From Collinsella aerofaciens (lineage in GTDB: Bacteria; Actinomycetota; Coriobacteriia; Coriobacteriales; Coriobacteriaceae), in assembly GCF_015555045.1 (NCBI RefSeq), contig NZ_JADNJQ010000011.1, forward strand, positions 1 through 64,000: a stretch of 64,000 nucleotides of DNA. Reading direction: 5' to 3'. Under the pieces are notes generated by a model. It searched no databases and was not told the origin of the DNA. It saw only the letters and a list, made by a program, of their open reading frames with translations. The translations under genes and the position numbers were made by a program. Shown here one piece after another: positions 41,636 to 50,370 of this stretch. Each line of letters opens with the position of its first letter. The stretch's first letter is position 1.

Positions 41636-42646
41636 CTATTTTGAGTTCTTGATGCGGCGTGTGGCAGTGGCGGTTATTCCGAGGCCTGCGGCGGCGATTG
41701 CTGCGAGTGCGATTGCGCTCGGCGCTGTGTCGCCTGTGTTTGCGAGCTTGTCGGCGGTCGTATTTGTTTGCTTGCCGTTGCTCGAGTTCGCTTGCTTGGT
41801 GGAGCTTAGCGAGGTGTCTTTACCGGTCGCGGACGAGCCGGCGGGCGGTGTCGTCTCGGCGGGTTGCGTTGAGCCGGAGGGAGGCACTGTCTCGGTCGGT
41901 TTCGTTATCTCGGGCGAGGTGGCCTTGTCTGCCGCGGCCTTTGCCTCTTCGTATGCTTTGCAGGCGTCGTCATAGGCCGCTTGCGCCTTTTCCAAATCGT
42001 CGAGGAGCGCGTTTTGCTTGGTTATGTCCTCGTCGATGTGGGCTTTAGCTTCCTCCGCCTCACTTTCGAAACGCTGAACCTGTCTTTCCTGGATTTCGAG
42101 CTGGCGTTGGTAGGAGTGAAGATCATCTTCACAAGATTTTTCTCGCCTTTCTGCCGACATGATCTCACTTCGCAACTGCTTAATAGTTTCGTTAGAAGCT
42201 CCGTCGCCGATTGTCTTATTTAATTCTGCCTGAAGGCCGCTTGTCCGGTTGTGGGCCTCATCGTATTTGGCTTGGGCTGCATCGACGTTCGCTTGCATGG
42301 CGGGAAGGGGTTTCCTCCATTTGGCGGCTTCCGCCACCACCATGTCGTAGAGTTCTTGAAATGCGGCAATGTCATCATCGATTTCCGCAAGTTTCTCGGG
42401 ACTTGCGGCGTCTTTTGCGGCCTCGAGGTTTTTGAGCGCTTCCTGCATGGCCGCGTACGCTTTTTCTTTTTCGGTGGCCGCGGTTTCGCTCGAGTTCGCG
42501 GCCGCTGTCTGCAAGGCGACTGCATCGGTGGGGGAGCTGATTTCTGCCGCGATCGCCGTTGCGGGGGCGATTCCCGCGACAAGTGCCGCGGAAAGGGCGA
42601 TACCCATAGTTGCTCGTCTTGCTCTTCTTGCGAGAATGTCGTTCAT
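41636..42646 (-). CDS. Sortase-anchored coiled-coil surface protein
   Basis: A 336-residue exported protein. A signal peptide ends near residue 34 (IAPATAIAAE). Residues about 55-235 form long Ala/Glu/Lys-rich coiled coils. A Pro/Thr/Ser-rich wall-spanning segment follows, then the sorting signal LANTGD, a hydrophobic helix and the basic tail RRIKNSK. LANTG is a variant of LPXTG, so a sortase should attach it to peptidoglycan. Binding partner unknown. The upstream ribosome binding site is CCTTGAAATGAGGTGCCGAG. Codon use is less GC-rich than neighbours. Confidence 0.85.
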   Translation of the reverse strand: MNDILARRARRATMGIALSAALVAGIAPATAIAAEISSPTDAVALQTAAANSSETAATEKEKAYAAMQEALKNLEAAKDAASPEKLAEIDDDIAAFQELYDMVVAEAAKWRKPLPAMQANVDAAQAKYDEAHNRTSGLQAELNKTIGDGASNETIKQLRSEIMSAERREKSCEDDLHSYQRQLEIQERQVQRFESEAEEAKAHIDEDITKQNALLDDLEKAQAAYDDACKAYEEAKAAADKATSPEITKPTETVPPSGSTQPAETTPPAGSSATGKDTSLSSTKQANSSNGKQTNTTADKLANTGDTAPSAIALAAIAAAGLGITATATRRIKNSK

Positions 42647-42822
42647 CTCGGCACCTCATTTCAAGGGTTGGCGACTCACTTGGTAGCACTAAGGTAAGTA
42701 TATCAGGCGGTTTACCTGCTCTTGAATCTCGCCAGAAATAACGAGCTGTTTACTCGTCTTTTGGGGCGGCAGTACTATCATGATTCGAATTGAGTGTGAA
42801 TGATGATAGGGAGCGCCTATAC

Positions 42823-44694
42823 ATGATTGAGCTGCTCAGGCGTTTTGGTGGCAAGTTTCGCCGCTATATGGTGATTGGCCCTGCGTGCAAGCTGATCGAA
42901 GTGATCTTTGACCTGCTTACACCGCTCGTGATTGCCCAGATGATCGATAAGGGTATTGGCGCACACGATGTCAGCGCCGTTATCCACTACGGCATGGTAC
43001 TTGGCGCCATGGCTGTGATTGGCATCTCGTTTACGCTTGTCTGCCAAAAGATGGCGGCGCTGACATCGCAGGGCATGGGCACCGACATTCGCGGCGCGCT
43101 CTACAAGCACATCAACAAGCTGAGCTATGCCGAGCTCGACCGCTTTGGCACGCCGTCGCTCATCACGCGCATTACCAACGACGTTAACCAGGTCCAGCTC
43201 GCTGTGGCGCTGGGCGTGCGCATGCTCATCCGCTGGCCCTTCCTGGCGGTGGGCTCCATGTGCGCGGCCCTTGCCATCGACCTTAAGCTCGGCATCATCT
43301 TTTTGATCTGCACGCCCGCCATTGGCCTGGTGTTCTGGGTTGTCATGGCGCGCTGCATTCCGTACTACAAGCAGCTGCAGGCAAAGCTCGACCGCATCGC
43401 GCTTATCTGCCGCGAGGGCCTTTCGGGCGCCCGCGTGGTTCGCGCCTTCGTGCGCGAAGATCACGAGCGCGAGCGCTTTGCGCAGGCCGCCGACGACCAG
43501 GCCAATACTGCCATCGCGGTGGGCAAGCTCTCGTCGATTCTCAACCCCGTCACGTTTTTGGTGATGAACCTGGGCGTGTGCGCCATCCTGTGGGTGGGCG
43601 GCATCCAGGTCAGCGTGGGCGAGCTTACGCAGGGCCAGGTCATGGCGTTTGTGAACTACATGACGCAGACCCTCACCTCCATCGTGTACGTCGCCAATCT
43701 GGTCGTGGTCTTTACCAAGGCGAGCGCCAGTGCGTCGCGTATCAACGAGGTGCTCAACTGCGAGCCGAGCATCACCGACGAGGATAACGAGCCGGTCGCA
43801 CTGCCCCAGGCACCCGCGACGGACGTCGACGCCCCGGTCTCCGCGCTGAGCTTGAGCCATACGAGCTTCTCCTTTGGCGCGGGCGCCGCCAACGCCGTCA
43901 ATGACGTGACCCTGGAGCTGCCGCTGGGCAAAACGCTCGGCATTATCGGCGGCACGGGCAGCGGCAAGTCCACGCTCGTCTCGCTCATCCCGCGCCTGTA
44001 CGATGCGAGCACCGGCAGCGTGAGCGTGATGGGCGCCGACGTGCGCACCTGGCCGCTCGATCAGCTGCGCCATGTGGTCGCGACCGTTCCGCAGCGCGCA
44101 TCGCTGGTGAGCGGCACAATCCGCAGCAACCTGACCTGGCGTGACGAGTCGGCGACCGACGAGGAGCTCTGGGCAGCGCTCGATATGGCGCAAGCGAGCG
44201 AGTTCGTGCGCAACAAGCCGCAGGGGCTCGATGCCCCGGTCGAGGCGGGCGGTAAGAACTTTAGTGGTGGCCAGCGCCAGCGCCTGACTATCGCGCGTGC
44301 CTTGGTGGGTTCGCCTCAGATATTGATTATGGACGACTCCGCCTCGGCGCTCGACTTTAAGACCGATGCGGCGCTTCGCCATGCCATTCGCGAACGAAGC
44401 ATGCGCGGTGCCGCCGAGGGCGAGCTGCCGCTGACCACGGTGATTGTGAGCCAGCGCGTCTCGACCGTGCGCGACGCCGACATGATCTGCGTACTCGACC
44501 ACGGCTCGGTTGCGGGCCTGGGCACGCATGACGAGCTGTACGCGACCTGCCAGCTCTATCGCGAGATTTGCCAGTCGCAGCTGCGCCGCGAGGAGCTCGA
44601 GGGCCAGCAGGGGAGTGCGGCGCCCGCGTCCGTCCCAAGTCCCGCGTCCGCCCCGGCTGCCCCGGCATCCACTTGCGCAAAGGAGGGCTGCTAA
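42823..44694 (+). CDS. Heterodimeric ABC exporter subunit 1, second pair
   Basis: A 623-residue half-transporter, with six membrane helices then an ATPase with Walker A GTGSGKST, signature FSGGQRQR and a degenerate Walker B end LIMDDSASALD (Asp for catalytic Glu). The C-terminus ends in a Pro/Ala/Ser-rich tail of about 35 residues. It parallels the gene at 30122 in both sequence and position. ATG 42823 follows AGGGAGCGCCTATAC; the frame opens 11 codons earlier at a TTG. No dedicated regulator is adjacent. Confidence 0.88.
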   Translation: MIELLRRFGGKFRRYMVIGPACKLIEVIFDLLTPLVIAQMIDKGIGAHDVSAVIHYGMVLGAMAVIGISFTLVCQKMAALTSQGMGTDIRGALYKHINKLSYAELDRFGTPSLITRITNDVNQVQLAVALGVRMLIRWPFLAVGSMCAALAIDLKLGIIFLICTPAIGLVFWVVMARCIPYYKQLQAKLDRIALICREGLSGARVVRAFVREDHERERFAQAADDQANTAIAVGKLSSILNPVTFLVMNLGVCAILWVGGIQVSVGELTQGQVMAFVNYMTQTLTSIVYVANLVVVFTKASASASRINEVLNCEPSITDEDNEPVALPQAPATDVDAPVSALSLSHTSFSFGAGAANAVNDVTLELPLGKTLGIIGGTGSGKSTLVSLIPRLYDASTGSVSVMGADVRTWPLDQLRHVVATVPQRASLVSGTIRSNLTWRDESATDEELWAALDMAQASEFVRNKPQGLDAPVEAGGKNFSGGQRQRLTIARALVGSPQILIMDDSASALDFKTDAALRHAIRERSMRGAAEGELPLTTVIVSQRVSTVRDADMICVLDHGSVAGLGTHDELYATCQLYREICQSQLRREELEGQQGSAAPASVPSPASAPAAPASTCAKEGC

Positions 44695-46554
44695 ATGAAT
44701 CCGTACACTTCCTCCGGTTCGGTCGCCACGATGACGGCCAACGTGTCCGGTAACGATAGCCTCAACGACCTGGGCGACGGTCCGCGCCAGCCCGGCGATC
44801 CCGAGCGCTATCCCGTGGGTGCGGTGACCCGCCGCTTGCTGGGCTACGTTCGTCCGCACCGTTTTTCGTTTACGGCGTCGTTTGTGAGTGCCGCCGTTTC
44901 GGTAATCTTGCAGCTCTATACGCCCATCCTTATTGGCGAAGGCATCGACCTTATCGTCGCCGCCGGGCAGGTGGACTTCGATGCGCTGCTGCCGCTCGTT
45001 ACCAAACTCGCGCTCGTCGTGGTGGGAGCAGCGGCCTTCCAGTGGCTGCAGGGCTATTGCGTCAACCGCTTGTCCTACGAGACGGTGCGCGACATGCGCG
45101 TGGAGGCGAGCGACAAGCTCAGTCGCATGCCGCTCAGCTTTATCGACAGCCACGCCCACGGCGACCTTATGAGCCGCGTGGTCAACGACGTCGACCAGGT
45201 GGGCGACGGTCTGCTCCAGGGCTTTACCCAGCTATTCACCGGCGTTATCACCATCGTTGGCACGCTCGCGTTTATGCTCTCCATTAACCTGACCATGACG
45301 CTCGTGGTGGTACTCGTCACGCCGCTTTCCATTTTTGCAGCCGGCGCCATCGCCAAGCTCTCCAACAAAAGCTTTACGGCGCAGCAGCGCATTCAGGGTC
45401 AGCTCGGTGGTCATATCGAAGAGTACGTAGGCGAGCAGAAGCTTGTCGACGCCTTTGCCTATGGCCCCAATGCGCAGCTGCGCTTTGATGCCCTTAACGC
45501 CGAGCTCTATACGGCAGGCGAGTGCGCGCAGTTTATGGGCTCGCTTTCCAATCCCGGTACGCGCTTTATCAATAACATCATCTATGCCGTGGTCGCTGTG
45601 ATCGGCTGCGTGGGCGTGATCACGGGCGTGCCCGCGGCGCTTACGGTGGGCGGCGTGCAGATCTTCCTGTCCTATGCCAACCAGTACACCAAGCCGTTCA
45701 ACGAGGTCACCAACGTCATTACGCAGGTCCAGACCGCGTACGCCTCGGCGCGCCGCATGTTTGCGCTGCTCGATGCGCGCGAGCAGGAGCCCGACGCGTC
45801 GGACGCTGTAGAGCTTACCGCCCCGCAGGGTGAGGTGACTTTTGAACACGTGGACTTTAGCTACGTGCCCGACCGCAAACTGCTGCAGGATATCTGCATC
45901 GAGGCTAAGCCCGGCATGCGCTTTGCCCTGGTCGGCCCCACGGGCTGCGGCAAGACGACGCTCATCAACCTGCTGCTGCGCTTTTACGACATCGATGCCG
46001 GACGCATCATGGTCGATGGCAGGTCTTCGCGTGACTACACGCGCGCAAGCCTGCGCCGCGCCTTTGGCATGGTGCTGCAGGATACGTGGCTGTTCGAGGG
46101 CACGGTGGCGGAAAACATCGCTTACGGTTGCCCCGATGTCACGCGCGAGCAGGTTATCGAGGCCGCCAAGCGCGCGCATGCACACAAGTTTATCGTGCAG
46201 CTGCCAGGCGGCTACGATACGGTCATCGGCGAGGACGGCGGCACGTTTAGCCAGGGTCAAAAACAGCTGCTGTGCATCGCGCGCGTCATGCTCACCGACC
46301 CGGCGATTCTGCTGCTGGACGAGGCGACCTCGAGCATCGATACCCGCACCGAGCTGCAGGTGCAGGCGGCATTCGACGAGCTTATGGCCGGCCGCACAAG
46401 CTTTGTGGTGGCGCACCGCCTGTCGACGATCCGCAACGCCGACTGCATTCTGGTCATGCGCGACGGCCAGATTATCGAGCGCGGCACGCACGACGAGCTG
46501 CTAGCGGCAGGCGGCTTCTACGCCGAACTCTACCGCAGCCAGTTTGCCCAGTGA
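44695..46554 (+). CDS. Heterodimeric ABC exporter subunit 2, second pair
   Basis: A 619-residue half-transporter starting directly after the stop of subunit 1. The membrane domain is preceded by about 45 hydrophilic residues. The ATPase has Walker A PTGCGKTT, a variant signature FSQGQKQ and a catalytic LLLDEATSSID. Together with the previous protein it forms an asymmetric exporter like the pair at 30122-33875. The closeness of the two pairs suggests an old duplication. The substrate is unknown. Confidence 0.9.
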   Translation: MNPYTSSGSVATMTANVSGNDSLNDLGDGPRQPGDPERYPVGAVTRRLLGYVRPHRFSFTASFVSAAVSVILQLYTPILIGEGIDLIVAAGQVDFDALLPLVTKLALVVVGAAAFQWLQGYCVNRLSYETVRDMRVEASDKLSRMPLSFIDSHAHGDLMSRVVNDVDQVGDGLLQGFTQLFTGVITIVGTLAFMLSINLTMTLVVVLVTPLSIFAAGAIAKLSNKSFTAQQRIQGQLGGHIEEYVGEQKLVDAFAYGPNAQLRFDALNAELYTAGECAQFMGSLSNPGTRFINNIIYAVVAVIGCVGVITGVPAALTVGGVQIFLSYANQYTKPFNEVTNVITQVQTAYASARRMFALLDAREQEPDASDAVELTAPQGEVTFEHVDFSYVPDRKLLQDICIEAKPGMRFALVGPTGCGKTTLINLLLRFYDIDAGRIMVDGRSSRDYTRASLRRAFGMVLQDTWLFEGTVAENIAYGCPDVTREQVIEAAKRAHAHKFIVQLPGGYDTVIGEDGGTFSQGQKQLLCIARVMLTDPAILLLDEATSSIDTRTELQVQAAFDELMAGRTSFVVAHRLSTIRNADCILVMRDGQIIERGTHDELLAAGGFYAELYRSQFAQ

Positions 46555-46594
46555 GCAAGCCCGTGGGGCAAATTAATCAATCGACAGACGGTGG

Positions 46595-46622
46595 TTTACA
46601 TCTGTCACGTAAGTACTAAGAT
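46595..46622 (+). promoter_or_regulatory. Promoter of the flavodoxin gene
   Basis: TTTACA at 46595-46600, a 16-nt spacer and TAAGAT at 46617-46622. Confidence 0.5.
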
Positions 46623-46681
46623 ATTCATCTAATAAATTGCATTAGTGGCTTTAGTTTTTGGGGAAACGAGGCAACGTGACT

Positions 46682-47233
46682 ATGACGTGCTCTTTGGTGG
46701 TTAACAGCAAGAGCGGTAATACCAGGATGGTTTCGGGCGCGATCAAGCGCGCTCTGCAGGCTGCGGGTGTTGATTTTGTCCATGCCGCGGCGTTGAGCGA
46801 CGATGCGGATGCAGATCAGGTTGCGCTCGAGGCGCAGGGCGCCTGCGCGGCCGACACGGTGCTCGTCGGTTTTTGGTGCGACAAGGGCGCGTGCACGCCT
46901 TCGGTCGCGGCGTTGCTCTCCGCTTTGCACGGCAAGCGCGTCTTCCTGTTTGGCACCTGCGGCTTTGGGGCCGATCAGAGCTATTACCAGCAGATTATCG
47001 ACCGCGTGACCTCCAATTTGGCTGGAGATGCCGAGCTTGCGGGCTGGGCGATGTGTCAGGGCAAGATGGGCCCTGCGGTCAAGCAGCGCTACGAGGCCAT
47101 GCTCGAGCAAGATCCCGACAACGCCCGATTTAAGATGCTGCTCGACAACTGGGTTGCCGCAAAGGACCATCCTACCAAGGAGGACCTGGACAACATGGCC
47201 GCAGCCGCCAAGAAGGCCGTGCTGGGCGAGTAG
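46682..47233 (+). CDS. Flavodoxin family protein
   Basis: A 183-residue FMN-binding flavodoxin-fold protein. SLVVNSKSGNTRMVSGAI at residues 4-21 is the phosphate-binding loop, and VGFWCDKGACTPSV and FGTCGFGADQSYYQ supply the isoalloxazine loops. It likely transfers electrons to an unidentified partner. ATG 46682 lies 10 nt after GAGG; GTG 46676, two codons earlier, is a close alternative. It forms a single-gene unit. Confidence 0.87.
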   Translation: MTCSLVVNSKSGNTRMVSGAIKRALQAAGVDFVHAAALSDDADADQVALEAQGACAADTVLVGFWCDKGACTPSVAALLSALHGKRVFLFGTCGFGADQSYYQQIIDRVTSNLAGDAELAGWAMCQGKMGPAVKQRYEAMLEQDPDNARFKMLLDNWVAAKDHPTKEDLDNMAAAAKKAVLGE

Positions 47234-47275
47234 CTTCGCCGTCCGCGATCCTTCGTGCAAAACAATACAAATGTG

Positions 47276-47304
47276 AAAGCCTCGAAGTTCTCGAGGCTTT
47301 TTTC
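47276..47304 (+). terminator. Terminator of the flavodoxin gene
   Basis: AAAGCCTCGA pairs with TCGAGGCTTT around AGTTC, followed by TTTC. Confidence 0.85.
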
Positions 47305-47456
47305 TTGACACTTGTAGGCGCAACCGTGGCAGGCGTTTGGGGTGACATTTTCCATTACCCCGATGACGAGACCGTCCTGGACGACACACTCGCATGCGTT
47401 CGCTGGATGTATTCAGAGTGGGACGGGCTTTCCGGATGGATGGGGTTTCGGAAAGT

Positions 47457-47608
47457 GTGTCCCGGAATTTGCCTTTGGAATGGGATGCGGTTTCCGGTTG
47501 AGGGCTCTGGTGGAAAATGCGACCCGGAATTTGCAATCGGAGTGGGATGCAGTTTCCCAACGGGGCCGTAAGCGGAAACTGCATCCCACTCCGGACGTGA
47601 ATTCTGGG
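47457..47608. repeat. Tandem units plus perfect palindrome
   Basis: CCCGGAATTTGC recurs at 47461-47472 and 47523-47534, 62 bases apart, each followed by a TGGGATGC(A/G)GTTTCC segment. The second unit extends into a perfect 20-bp stem (47538-47557 with 47574-47593). An outer CCCGGAATT to AATTCTGGG pairing encloses it. No open frame uses this region convincingly. Confidence 0.65.
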
Positions 47609-47705
47609 ACACGGTTTCCGGATGCAAAAAAGGCCACAAGACGTGGCCTTCAACTTATATATGTTCGGCGATACACCCAAGACAAGCCACGCTCCAACAA
47701 CAGGG

Positions 47706-47835
47706 CGTCTGTCCGGGCGGAGGTATGTAAGGTTCATCGCGAGTTCCGCACGCAAAGGGGGCCACTTAATGTGGCCCCCGTCTTGCGTAGGACTGTCCGA
47801 GCAGGGAACCTTATATGCCTCCGTCCGGACAGACG
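47706..47835 (+). ncRNA. Structured element copy 2 (30-bp arms, conserved core)
   Basis: Arms 47706-47735 and 47806-47835 pair over 30 bases, where the only three deviations are G-U pairs if the plus strand is transcribed. The 70-nt core matches copy 1 at 10655-10723 (ATCGCGAGTTCCGCACGC before, CTTGCG and AGGACTGT after the inner hairpin). The inner stem here is GGGGGCCAC/GTGGCCCCC in place of GGAAAGCAC/GTGCTTTCC, with the same TTAAT loop. It lies between convergent flavodoxin and LTA-synthase genes. Confidence 0.55.
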
Positions 47836-47855
47836 TTTCAGTTATGAGTGACCCG

Positions 47856-50156
47856 CTACTTGATCTTGGTCGTACCCGGTGCCAGGTTGGGGTCGGTCTC
47901 GTTGGCCTCGGTCTGGAAGTGCTCCGTATAGACGTTCTTGCCGTCGCGGAACATCTCGTAGTATTGCATCTTGGCGTAATCCTCGCGCGCCTTGGTGGCG
48001 GCTGCTGCGGCGGCGTCGTCACCGGTGACGTTGGAGGAGAGTGCCCAGCGCAGGCTGGCGTCCTCGTAGCCCACGGAGTTGATAGCAGGCAGCGACTCGC
48101 GCAGCGTCATGTGCGCCTTCTGGTAGTCGGTCAGCGGGGCGCCGATCAGCTGCATGAGTTGCGTGGACAGGTAGTTGGTGGACAGGTTGTCGACCTCACT
48201 CGTCTGGTCGCAGCCGGCAACGTCGTAGTTGGCCCAGATGATGTAGTCAGTCTGCCACAGGCGCTCTTGATGCGTGGCGTCGTCCTCGCCGGTAAACCAC
48301 TTGTCGTTGAACTTGGACGGGAAGAACGGCTGGTGATCGCCCCAGAACACCACGACCACCTTGCGGTCGAGTTTGCTCAAGGCGTTGAGGAAGTAGCGAA
48401 GCGCCTGGTCGGACTGCTCGATGCACGAGACATACTCGTCGACATCGGAGAGCGTGCCGTCCTCGACGGTCTTGGTGTCCAGGTCGGTCGTGTCGATGTT
48501 CAGGTGCATCTGCTTGTCGACCGGCAGCAGGCCCGTGTCGTAGCCCGAGTGGTTCTGCATGGTCACGTCGAAGATAAACTGCGGATCGGCGTTCTGGTCG
48601 AGCAGCTCAAGAATCTTGTCGTAGGTAGCCTGGTCGGTCACCATGCCGCGTAGGGTGTCGGCTCCCTGGAAGTCGTTGATGGACAGGAACCGGTCAAAGC
48701 CAAAGTCCTTGTACACGTTCTCGCGGTTCCAGTTGGTTGCGTGGTTGGGGTGCATGGCCGTGGTGGAATATCCGAGCGACTTGAACTGCTCTGCCAGGTT
48801 CCCGGTCGTTTCCATGTTGTAGATGGTGTAGGGGTACACGCCCGAGCCCAGGTTGGCCATGGAGTTGCCGGTCATAAACTCAAACTCGGTATTGGCGGTG
48901 CCGCCGCCGTAGGCGCTCACGTAGAGCTTACCGCGGCTGAGGCAGTTGGACAGGTTCTTAAAGTACTGCGGGCCCTCGTAGCCGGCGCGCATGTTCTGGT
49001 AGATCGAAAGATCCGAGAAGGTCTCGTTCATGATGGCGATGACCGTGGGCTTCTCGCTATCGAACTGCTCCTTTGCGGCGGCGCGCTCGTCGCTCTTGGC
49101 TGCGTCGGACTTGTCGTAGGCCTTGGCGTACTTTTTGAGCGTGGCCTTGGCATCGTCGACGGAGTAGTCGGCGGGTTTGGGCGGCTTGATGGACTGCGCT
49201 GCGCTAATGAAAGCGGGCAGGTAGCCCTCGCGCCAGTAGCTCTCGAGCGGGCGCCAGGTGTAGACGGTGATGCCGAGGGTGTTGTAGTAGTCGATGAGCG
49301 TGACGTGTGCGGTCACGCCGCCCAGGCACAGCACCGCCACGAGCAGGTTGGTGAGCAGCATGCGCTTGGCGTTGGCGGCGCCCTTCTGACGGTGCGGTGC
49401 CACCAGGCCGGCGTACTCGCACAGCAGCATGGCGATGGAGGTAAGGCCCATGGACAGCACGCAGAACAGTGAGATCGAGAAGGTGTAGCCGGTGCCGGCG
49501 ACCGCGGCGGCGGTGGAGATGGCCGAAAGGTCGCCCGGCTGGATGGGCATGGATTTAAACGTGATGACGAAGAACTCGGCAATGCCCAGGACAAAGAGGG
49601 CAAAGGCCAGGACCGCGGGAGCTGCGCCGTGGCGCTGGAACAGGAAGAACAGGCCGACCATGAGCGTGGTGATGATGGCCCACTCGAGCAGGATGCACAG
49701 GGGGTAGACCCAGGTAAAGTCGTGGTTGGACGAAACCTCCATGCCCAGCAGCGCAAAAACGCCGGCGAGCAGCAGGCACAGGACGGCGGCGACGAGCGGT
49801 TTGCCCACAAAGGCGCCGCGCAGGCGGGCGAGCTTGCCGGTGGGGGCGGGGGCGTCGGGCTTGGCGAACGCAAAGACGCGCGGGGCGATGCGGTCGCGGG
49901 CGATGCTGGCCCAAGCGCAGCCGGTGAGGATGGCGTTGGTCAGGATGAGCATCACGAAGGCGAGCGGCTCGTTCTGCGCGACGAGGCCAATAGCGCCCCA
50001 AATGGTCAAAAAGAGCTGGAACAGGCCGAAGGCGACGCTCCACCCAAGAGCGCTTTTGGCAACGGTGCCCGACTGAGCGCGAATGGCCTTGGCCTCGCGC
50101 AAAACAAGGTAGACGGTCGCCGCAAGACCGACGAGCGAGATGGCGGCAGCGAACAT
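47856..50156 (-). CDS. LTA synthase family sulfatase-fold membrane enzyme
   Basis: A 766-residue protein with a multi-helix membrane domain (about 1-280) and an extracellular sulfatase-fold domain, as in lipoteichoic-acid synthases and related phosphoglycerol transferases. NETFSDLS provides the metal-binding Glu, GGGTANTEFEFMTG the nucleophilic Thr, and VFWGDHQPF the Asp-His metal ligands. It likely transfers phosphoglycerol from phosphatidylglycerol to a glycolipid or glycan. ATG 50156 follows GAGGAGTCTCAGC; the GTG five codons upstream is less likely. Confidence 0.9.
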   Translation of the reverse strand: MFAAAISLVGLAATVYLVLREAKAIRAQSGTVAKSALGWSVAFGLFQLFLTIWGAIGLVAQNEPLAFVMLILTNAILTGCAWASIARDRIAPRVFAFAKPDAPAPTGKLARLRGAFVGKPLVAAVLCLLLAGVFALLGMEVSSNHDFTWVYPLCILLEWAIITTLMVGLFFLFQRHGAAPAVLAFALFVLGIAEFFVITFKSMPIQPGDLSAISTAAAVAGTGYTFSISLFCVLSMGLTSIAMLLCEYAGLVAPHRQKGAANAKRMLLTNLLVAVLCLGGVTAHVTLIDYYNTLGITVYTWRPLESYWREGYLPAFISAAQSIKPPKPADYSVDDAKATLKKYAKAYDKSDAAKSDERAAAKEQFDSEKPTVIAIMNETFSDLSIYQNMRAGYEGPQYFKNLSNCLSRGKLYVSAYGGGTANTEFEFMTGNSMANLGSGVYPYTIYNMETTGNLAEQFKSLGYSTTAMHPNHATNWNRENVYKDFGFDRFLSINDFQGADTLRGMVTDQATYDKILELLDQNADPQFIFDVTMQNHSGYDTGLLPVDKQMHLNIDTTDLDTKTVEDGTLSDVDEYVSCIEQSDQALRYFLNALSKLDRKVVVVFWGDHQPFFPSKFNDKWFTGEDDATHQERLWQTDYIIWANYDVAGCDQTSEVDNLSTNYLSTQLMQLIGAPLTDYQKAHMTLRESLPAINSVGYEDASLRWALSSNVTGDDAAAAAATKAREDYAKMQYYEMFRDGKNVYTEHFQTEANETDPNLAPGTTKIK

Positions 50157-50370
50157 GCTGAGACTCCTCACAAACTTAAAACCTACGAAAGCGGGGGTTT
50201 ACCCGATTGTTACCTAAATATGCGCTGCATTTGCGGGCTGCGCACAACAACCAGCCATATTAACGCGCATGTGCGGCGGTGTGGCGCAATGTAGTGGCGA
50301 CCTGCGCGATAATGGACGGGAATTACACGGAAACGTAAAGGCTTCTTAAAGAATTGGCGAGGATAGAGCT

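Noticed and set aside
42817-45159. 780-residue minus-strand frame opposite the second ABC pair
   Set aside because: Shadow of two well-supported ABC genes, with no recognisable domain.
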